A stretch of 19,861 nucleotides of DNA from Acidobacteriaceae bacterium UBA1795 (GTDB taxonomy: Bacteria > Acidobacteriota > Terriglobia > Terriglobales > Acidobacteriaceae), in the NCBI GenBank assembly GCA_002314435.1, contig DCFV01000111.1, positions 8,315 to 28,175 of the forward strand, written 5' to 3'. Positions 15,166-19,861 of the stretch are shown one piece after another. Every line of letters begins with the position of its first letter. Positions within the stretch are counted from its first letter, which is position 1. A model generated the notes under the pieces. That model was not told the origin of the DNA, made no database searches, and was given only the letters and a program-made list of their open reading frames with translations. Both the position numbers and the translations under genes were made by a program.

Positions 15166-15594
15166 CTAGTCCAGTTTATCGGGGTGCAGGGCGATGTTCT
15201 TTTCGCCGGCGGCCTTGCGTTCATTGTAGGCCTTCACCCAGTCTTCCCAATGCTTGCCGGCGGCGCGATCCTTGCCACTGAACTCCAGACGCGCAATCTC
15301 GGTGTAGCTGAGCTTGCGCTTCTCTGCGACGGACGGCGTGAAGTACTGCACATAGGAGTCGGCCAGCGTAGCGCCGGTGTGACGATTGAAGATGAAAGCC
15401 TCCATCCGCTCGCCAGACTTAGTCGTGATGGTCACGTCGCCGCGGTAGTCGAAGGCCTTCTCGAGCGCTTGGCGGACTTCCTCTTCGGTGGCGAGTTCAG
15501 GCACCCAGCCTTCTAGGTTTTCGTGCGTCGCGCCGGGGGCTAGTTCGAGGGATTCAACCTGCTCACGGGTGTACTTGAGAACTTCAGCCGTCAT
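15166..15594 (-). CDS. Conserved-looking unknown protein coupled to hpnH
   Basis: I do not recognise this 142-residue protein. It has no signal peptide or transmembrane segment and is rich in Glu and Lys, so it is probably cytoplasmic. The N-terminal third looks helical (ATEEEVRQALEKAFDYRG). The middle is beta-rich (DVTITTKSGERMEAFIFNRHTGATLADSYVQYF, then KLSYTEIARLEFSG), in the manner of a small Sm- or SH3-like barrel. The end is a charged helix with HWEDWVKAYNERK. The start ATG overlaps the hpnH stop by four bases (ATGA), so it is translated with the adenosylhopane synthase. It is followed by the structured intergenic element before hpnA. A regulatory or accessory role with HpnH is possible but unproven. 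Confidence 0.8.
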   Translation of the reverse strand: MTAEVLKYTREQVESLELAPGATHENLEGWVPELATEEEVRQALEKAFDYRGDVTITTKSGERMEAFIFNRHTGATLADSYVQYFTPSVAEKRKLSYTEIARLEFSGKDRAAGKHWEDWVKAYNERKAAGEKNIALHPDKLD

Positions 15595-16709
15595 GCGCGG
15601 GTCTCCTCGAGTTCATGGTCTCCACGCTCAATCTGGACGAGCGTCGCCGGACCGTGTGGCGCGGGTTCGTTGAGCAGCTTGAGCGCGTGCGGGTCGTTAT
15701 AACGACTGAATGTGCCGCGCACCATGGCCAGAAAGCCCTTCAACGAGCCAAAGCCATCCATGACAGCCGGAGCCTCATAGCCGCAACTCACCATGCAGTT
15801 CGCGCACTTGGGATTGCCACTGGGAACGCCATACTCTTCCCACTTGGTAGTTTCGAGCAATTCCTTGTAGCTGTCGGCGTAGCCTTCCTGCAGCAGATAG
15901 CAGGGCCGCTGCCAGCCGAAGATGTTGAAGGCGGGCATGCCCCAGGGAATGCAATCGTAGTTGCGGTCGCCCATGAGGAATTCGAGGAACAGCGGCGACA
16001 TATTGAACTTCCACGTCGGCTTGCGGTTCGACAAGATTGCGCGGAAGAGTCGGCGCACTCGAGCGCGGCCCATAAAGCGATTCTGATCTGGAGCCTTCTC
16101 GTAGCTGTAGCCAGGAGACAGCACGATCCCTTCAACGCCCATGCCCATCACTTCATCGAAGAAGCCGCGGACGCTATTGGGGTCGGTGCCATCGAAGAAC
16201 GTAGCGTTGGTGGTGACGCGGAAGCCGCGCTTGACGGCCTCCTTGATGCCCTCAACAGCCAGATCGTAGCCACCCTCGCGGCAGACGGAGAAGTCGTGGT
16301 GCTCGCGGTCGCCGTCGAGGTGCACGGAGAACGTGAGGTACTTTGAGGGGGTGAACTCCGGCAGACGACGCTTGAGTTCGAGCGCGTTGGTACAGAGGTA
16401 GATGTACTTCTTGCGCGCGATGAGGCCTTTGACGATCTCGACGATCTGCGGGTGCAACAGCGGCTCGCCGCCAGGGATGGAGACCATGGGTGCGCCGCAC
16501 TCATCCACCGCCGCGAAGCACTCTTCAGGCGTAAGCATGCGCTTGAGGACGTGGGGCGGATACTGCACCTTGCCGCAGCCGGCGCAGGCCAGGTTGCAGC
16601 GGAAGAGCGGCTCGAGCATGAGCACAAGAGGATAGCGCTTGTTGCCGCTGAGCTTCTTCTTCAACACATAGCTCGACACGGTCCACATCTGGGAGATTGG
16701 AACAGCCAT
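15591..16709 (-). CDS. hpnH: Adenosylhopane synthase, radical SAM protein HpnH
   Basis: HpnH joins the 5'-deoxyadenosyl group of S-adenosylmethionine to hopene, making adenosylhopane, the first step of side-chain extension. The 372-residue protein starts MAVPISQMWTVSSYVLKKKL, as HpnH usually does. The radical SAM cysteines are in FRCNLACAGCGK (Cys38, 42, 45). SAM-binding MVSIPGGEPLLHP (GGE motif) and a C-terminal cysteine cluster (NPKCANCMVSCGYE) are also present. A GGAGG lies 12 bases before the ATG, longer than the usual spacing. It is the second gene of the operon, 147 bases after shc, and overlaps the following unknown gene by four bases. Confidence 0.95.
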   Translation of the reverse strand: MAVPISQMWTVSSYVLKKKLSGNKRYPLVLMLEPLFRCNLACAGCGKVQYPPHVLKRMLTPEECFAAVDECGAPMVSIPGGEPLLHPQIVEIVKGLIARKKYIYLCTNALELKRRLPEFTPSKYLTFSVHLDGDREHHDFSVCREGGYDLAVEGIKEAVKRGFRVTTNATFFDGTDPNSVRGFFDEVMGMGVEGIVLSPGYSYEKAPDQNRFMGRARVRRLFRAILSNRKPTWKFNMSPLFLEFLMGDRNYDCIPWGMPAFNIFGWQRPCYLLQEGYADSYKELLETTKWEEYGVPSGNPKCANCMVSCGYEAPAVMDGFGSLKGFLAMVRGTFSRYNDPHALKLLNEPAPHGPATLVQIERGDHELEETRA

Positions 16710-16856
16710 ATTCGGATCAATCCTCCGGTGCGGTGAACGTCCATCTGACTTTCAGGATAGACGACATCGCATAAAAATCTGTTGGCGGCGGCGGTTGACC
16801 GCGGTGGTTCCTTCAAAAAGGCGCCACGGCGTGCAGCAGCCCCGCCGGGCAGTGCC
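16710..16856 (-). other. Intergenic region between shc and hpnH
   Basis: This 147-base gap contains a perfect 12-base palindrome GCGGTTGACCGC (16791-16802), which is a possible protein-binding site. A short T-run on the minus strand (CCTTTTTGAAGG, about 16812-16823) is preceded by only weak pairing. I see no convincing promoter or terminator. Transcription from shc into hpnH is likely but not shown. Confidence 0.4.
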
Positions 16857-18872
16857 TCAGACGGCACGTCCCATGGCCCGCTTGTAGGCTGTTAGGGCCA
16901 GAAGCGGGAAATACTGACGGTACATGGTGTAGGCCAGGTAAAACACCTTGGGGAAGCCTGTTCCCGTGATAATACCCTGCCGTTGCGCGCCTTCACCCAT
17001 GGATTCGTCCCAGCTGCCGTCGGCGAGTTGGCGCTCCAGCAGCCAGCGAACACCCTTGGCAACGGAGTCGGAGCGATCGTCACCGGCCGCGAGCAGCGCA
17101 AGCATCGCCCAGGCCGTCTGCGAGGGTGTACTCACTCCTTCACCGCGCGTATCCGGGGCATCGTAGGTGCCGCAGCTCTCGCCCCATCCGCCGTCCGCAT
17201 TCTGCACCATGCGGATCCACTCGGCCGCCTGCTGTACCTGCGGCTCGTGCTGATCGAAACCGATCGCCTCCAAACCACGCAGCACCAGGAATGTGCCGTA
17301 AATGTAGTTGACGCCCCAGCGTCCGAACCAACTGCCGTCCGGCTCCTGCTCCTTGAGGATGAAGTCGATGGCCTTCTGGACGCGCTTGTCATCGCGGGTA
17401 AAGCCGTAGGCTGCCAGCATCTCCAGCATGCGGCCCGTGATGTCAACCGTCGGCGGATCGAGCATCGCGTTGTGATCCGCGAAGGGGATGTACTGGAAGA
17501 TCATCTTGGTGTTGTCTTTGTCGAAGCTGCCCCAGCCGCCGTTCTTGCACTGCATGGCGAACTCCCAGTCGATGGCACGCTGCGCTACCTCGTATTGATA
17601 GCGCTCGCGGGGGTGATCCACCTGCTTGAGGGCGAGGAGCACCTGCGCGGTGTCGTCGGTGTCGGGGTAGAACTCGTTATTGAACTCGAAGTACCAGCCG
17701 CCGGGCTCCACGTTCGGCACCTTCACAGCCCAGTCGCCCTTGTGGCGGACTTCCTTGGAAAGCAACCAGTCGGCAGCCTTGAGCATGCGCGGATCGGTGC
17801 GCGGCACGCCTGCCTCGCCCAGCGCAAAGAGCGCCTGCGCGGTGTCCCAAACAGGCGAAACGCACGGCTGCATGCGGAAGGTGGGCTCGGGCATCTCCGG
17901 CGTAGCCGACTGCTCGATGCCGAGCTTTTCAAATTCATCGCGGGCGCGAATGACCTGCGGATCGTCCTCGGAGTAGCCCAGGCAGCGCAGCGCGATGATG
18001 GCGTTGAGCATGGCGGGATAGATAGCGCCCAGGCCGTCGGACATCTCCAACCGCTCGAGCAGCCATTTCTCCGCGCGCTTGAGTGCCAGCGTGCGCAGGG
18101 GGCGGATGTGCACCGCCTCAGCAATGTGCATCAGTCGATCGAGCACGATGAAGAAATTGCGCCACGAGAGAAGCTTCTTCCTGTTGATGTGCAGGCGCAG
18201 GCTGGCCGTGGCGCGACCACCCACAAACAGTTCATCGATGCCCTGCTCCGGCCGCAGCTTCTTGAATGGCTTCTTGGCGTAGAGTATCGCCAACGGCACG
18301 AGAATCGATCGCGACCAGGATGAGATTTCGTAGATATTGAAGTAGAACCAGTTGGGAAAGAGAACGATCTCTGGCGGAACAGCCGGCACGGCATCGTAGT
18401 CGTACTCACCCAGCGCGCAGAGATACATCTTGGTGAAGGTGTTGCACGCCACCACGCCGCCGTTGGCCAGGATCCACTCGCGCGCCTTGACCATGCACGG
18501 CTCATCGGCCGTGAGGCCCATGATCTTGCCCGAGGAGTAGCACTTGACGGTGAGAGAGATGTTGCCCGGGCCGCCGGGGTAGATGCTCCAGCTGCCGTCC
18601 TCGTTCTGGTACCGCATCATCTCCACAAAGGCGCGCTGCATGCGGCCGGGGTCGCCGCTCTCGAGCAGCGTGTGGAGGAAGATGTAGTCGGCCTCCAGCA
18701 TCGCGTCGGCTTCCAGTTCACCGCACCAGTAGCCTTCCGGGTGTTGGTGGGAGAGGAGATATTCACGCGATTTCAGAATGGAGGATTCGACGTCTGCGAG
18801 GTCGGCATCAATGCGGCCAAAACGAGGGGCCGCGGAGTGCGCTGCATGCTGCGATTCCTGCGATAGACTCAT
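16857..18872 (-). CDS. shc: Squalene-hopene cyclase
   Basis: Also called HpnF, this membrane-associated class II terpene cyclase folds squalene into hopene/hopanol, the core step of the pathway. The 671-residue protein has the usual family length. The catalytic acid motif DTDDTA is at 404-409 (FYPDTDDTAQVLLAL). Several QW repeats are visible: QNEDGSW (89-95), CKNGGWGSF (442-450), QEPDGSWFGRWG (509-520) and QNADGGWGESCG (557-568), plus QLADGSWDESMG near the end. The ATG at 18872 (MSLSQESQHAAHS) is chosen over an in-frame TTG at 18938. GAGG lies 12 bases upstream and a short leader ORF ends four bases before the start. It is the first gene of the hopanoid operon. Confidence 0.95.
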   Translation of the reverse strand: MSLSQESQHAAHSAAPRFGRIDADLADVESSILKSREYLLSHQHPEGYWCGELEADAMLEADYIFLHTLLESGDPGRMQRAFVEMMRYQNEDGSWSIYPGGPGNISLTVKCYSSGKIMGLTADEPCMVKAREWILANGGVVACNTFTKMYLCALGEYDYDAVPAVPPEIVLFPNWFYFNIYEISSWSRSILVPLAILYAKKPFKKLRPEQGIDELFVGGRATASLRLHINRKKLLSWRNFFIVLDRLMHIAEAVHIRPLRTLALKRAEKWLLERLEMSDGLGAIYPAMLNAIIALRCLGYSEDDPQVIRARDEFEKLGIEQSATPEMPEPTFRMQPCVSPVWDTAQALFALGEAGVPRTDPRMLKAADWLLSKEVRHKGDWAVKVPNVEPGGWYFEFNNEFYPDTDDTAQVLLALKQVDHPRERYQYEVAQRAIDWEFAMQCKNGGWGSFDKDNTKMIFQYIPFADHNAMLDPPTVDITGRMLEMLAAYGFTRDDKRVQKAIDFILKEQEPDGSWFGRWGVNYIYGTFLVLRGLEAIGFDQHEPQVQQAAEWIRMVQNADGGWGESCGTYDAPDTRGEGVSTPSQTAWAMLALLAAGDDRSDSVAKGVRWLLERQLADGSWDESMGEGAQRQGIITGTGFPKVFYLAYTMYRQYFPLLALTAYKRAMGRAV

Positions 18873-18876
18873 TCGC

Positions 18877-18945
18877 TTAAAAAGCCTCAGTTGCCTTCCG
18901 GGGAATGCTGCCCGCGCAGCGCCGACCACGCCGCTCAAACATCAT
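18877..18945 (-). CDS. Possible 22-residue leader ORF before shc
   Basis: ATG ATG at 18945-18940 opens a 22-codon frame (MMFERRGRRCAGS..., ending TEAF) that stops with TAA at 18879-18877, four bases before the shc ATG and in a different frame. GGCGGA directly before the first ATG could serve as a weak ribosome site. The peptide is arginine-rich, with no resemblance to known attenuator peptides. A GC-rich stretch of this length can be open by chance, so this is tentative. If real, it would couple shc translation to the leader. Confidence 0.3.
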   Translation of the reverse strand: MMFERRGRRCAGSIPRKATEAF

Positions 18946-18951
18946 TCCGCC

Positions 18952-18979
18952 ACTCTAGTCCAAAGTCTCCAAAAGGCAA
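18952..18979 (-). promoter_or_regulatory. Possible sigma-70 promoter of the hopanoid operon
   Basis: On the minus strand TTGCCT (18979-18974) and TAGAGT (18957-18952) lie 16 bases apart, each matching four of six consensus bases. It is placed about 80 bases before the shc ATG in the gap after ispH. Acidobacterial promoters are poorly defined, so this is a suggestion. Confidence 0.3.
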
Positions 18980-19044
18980 GGGAAAACCTGCCTGCGGCAT
19001 CCTGCCGGGCGAACCGTGAACTGCCTGAACTTCAAATACCGTAC

Positions 19045-19063
19045 GCCGGTCTAGCTGACCGGC
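19045..19063 (-). terminator. Hairpin overlapping the ispH stop codon
   Basis: GCCGGTC (19045-19051) pairs perfectly with GACCGGC (19057-19063) around a 5-base loop, and the ispH TAG stop lies in the stem-loop. On the minus strand the downstream tail is GTACGGTATTTG, which is poor in T. It could be a leaky terminator between ispH and shc. Confidence 0.35.
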
Positions 19064-19861
19064 ACGGATGCAGCGCCGCCGGCCGAGCCAATGGCCTGAA
19101 CGATCTCCGGGGGGAGCCCGAAGCGGACGTTCTCCGGCATCACCTCAACTTCTTCGACGCTGGAAAAGCCGTTCTGACGCAAATAATTCACCACATCCTC
19201 AACCAGGACTTCGGGGGCCGAGGCTCCAGCGGTCACCGCAACCGTGGAGACGCCTTCCAGCCACTTGGAGTTGATAGCGCTGGAGTTATCAATCAAATAC
19301 CCCACCGTGCCCAGGTTGCGCGAGACCTCCACCAGACGGTTGGAGTTGGAGCTGTTGGTGGAACCGACAACCAGCACCAGATCCGCGTTGTGGGCCACGT
19401 TACGCACCGCCACCTGGCGGTTCTCCGTTGCATAGCAGATGTCCTGCGAGTGGGGACCGGCGATGTTCGGGAACTTTGCCTTGAGGGCTGTGATGATGTC
19501 GTGCGCCTCGGACAGGCTGAGCGTGGTCTGCGTCAGGTAGGCCACCCGGTTCGGGTCAGGAACCTCGAGCGTCTCTACCTCTTTCGCGCTTGAAACCACT
19601 TGGGTTACGTCGGGCGCCTCGCCCAGCGTGCCTTCAATCTCGTCGTGATCGCGGTGGCCAATGAGCACAAGCGAGTAGCCCTGCTTGGCAAACTTGACGG
19701 CCTCGATGTGGACCTTGGTCACCAGGGGGCAGGTCGCGTCGATCACCTTGAGACCGCGACCCTTGCTGCGATCGCGGACTGCCGGCGAGACCCCGTGGGC
19801 CGAATAGATGACGCGCTGGCCATCGGGCACATCGTCGATCTCGTGGACAAAGATGGCGCCC
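19051..19861 (-). CDS. ispH: 4-hydroxy-3-methylbut-2-enyl diphosphate reductase IspH (partial, N-terminus off the right edge)
   Basis: IspH is the last enzyme of the MEP pathway; it reduces HMBPP to isopentenyl and dimethylallyl diphosphate using an iron-sulfur cluster. About 270 codons are visible, starting inside GAIFVHEIDDVPDGQRV; roughly the first 45 residues, including the first cluster cysteine, are outside the window. Seen here are SAHGVSPAVRD, the second cluster cysteine in DATCPLVTKVH, LIGHRDHDEIEGTLGEA, YLTQTTLS, the third cluster cysteine in DICYATENRQ, and the substrate-binding VVGSTNSSNSNRL and TAGASAPE. It lies upstream of shc on the same strand with a 178-base gap and would supply precursors for hopanoid synthesis. 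Confidence 0.95.
   Translation of the reverse strand, partial: GAIFVHEIDDVPDGQRVIYSAHGVSPAVRDRSKGRGLKVIDATCPLVTKVHIEAVKFAKQGYSLVLIGHRDHDEIEGTLGEAPDVTQVVSSAKEVETLEVPDPNRVAYLTQTTLSLSEAHDIITALKAKFPNIAGPHSQDICYATENRQVAVRNVAHNADLVLVVGSTNSSNSNRLVEVSRNLGTVGYLIDNSSAINSKWLEGVSTVAVTAGASAPEVLVEDVVNYLRQNGFSSVEEVEVMPENVRFGLPPEIVQAIGSAGGAASVPVS

Larger units (their letters stand above)
18873..19044 (-). other. ispH-shc intergenic region (shc 5' leader)
   Basis: Apart from the possible promoter and leader ORF, this gap has a small hairpin CGGCA-TCC-TGCCG (18995-19007) and, in the presumed shc leader, GCTGC-(4)-GCAGC just before the GGCAACTGAGG stretch. Neither is strong. The layout allows both read-through from ispH and independent transcription of the hopanoid operon. 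Confidence 0.35.

Noticed and set aside
16983..18323. 446-codon open frame on the plus strand
   Set aside because: It is antisense to squalene-hopene cyclase, which has its DTDDTA and QW motifs on the other strand. The plus-strand protein is low-complexity, His/Val/Arg-rich and unlike any family.
18873..18938. TTG start for squalene-hopene cyclase at 18938
   Set aside because: It is a rare start codon with no ribosome site, and the added residues are unlike the family N-terminus. The ATG at 18872 gives a normal-length enzyme.
1..19861. Mobile element, phage, CRISPR or defence system
   Set aside because: I found no transposase, integrase, terminal repeats, regularly spaced repeats, cas-like or toxin-antitoxin genes. 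All main genes fit lipid, tRNA-modification or envelope functions.

Overview
The window looks like a chromosomal segment of a GC-rich Gram-negative bacterium, most likely an acidobacterium (Terriglobia/Acidobacteriaceae type). This placement is an inference from the gene content and order of the hopanoid cluster, the outer-membrane TolC-type protein and the overall protein style; no rRNA or marker gene confirms it. Coding density is very high, with no gene-free stretch over 300 bases, and I see no tRNA, rRNA, CRISPR array, insertion sequence or integrase.

Layout. (1) Positions 1-1675, minus strand: a spinster-like MFS transporter whose C-terminus runs off the left edge, preceded by queF (preQ0 reductase). 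(2) 1676-1785: a divergent intergenic region with a shared AT-rich -10 box and, in the queF leader, a hairpin/pseudoknot-like structure. (3) 1786-7800, plus strand: an HlyD/MacA-type adaptor, a periplasmic TPR protein, a TolC-type outer-membrane protein, the hopanoid radical SAM enzyme HpnJ, a terminator-like hairpin, and two overlapping small 4-TM DMT/EamA-type membrane proteins. (4) 7833-18872, minus strand, converging on the previous unit: a long hopanoid operon read in the order shc(hpnF) - hpnH - unknown 142-aa gene - hpnA - hpnG - zinc dehydrogenase - zinc dehydrogenase - hpnC - hpnD - hpnE. (5) 19051 to the right edge, minus strand: ispH, lacking its N-terminus.

How the genes fit together. 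IspH makes the C5 precursors. HpnC, HpnD and HpnE turn farnesyl diphosphate into squalene via presqualene diphosphate and hydroxysqualene. Shc cyclises squalene to hopene. HpnH adds the adenosyl group and HpnG removes adenine, giving the C35 extended hopanoid intermediate. HpnA is a cluster-typical epimerase/reductase of unsettled role. HpnJ forms the cyclitol head group in organisms that also carry HpnI and HpnK, which are not in this window. Two tandem zinc-dependent dehydrogenases sit inside the operon between hpnG and hpnC and are reasonable candidates for an unassigned redox step in side-chain maturation. The DMT pair and the adaptor/TPR/TolC set next to hpnJ could act in moving head-group donors or hopanoids across the envelope, but that is inference from position only.

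The most interesting unexplained signals are: the dehydrogenase pair; the unknown gene overlapping hpnH; a 112-bp intergenic region before hpnA made of nested perfect inverted repeats that fold as a three-way junction; the pseudoknot-like queF leader; and a 22-codon leader ORF just before shc.
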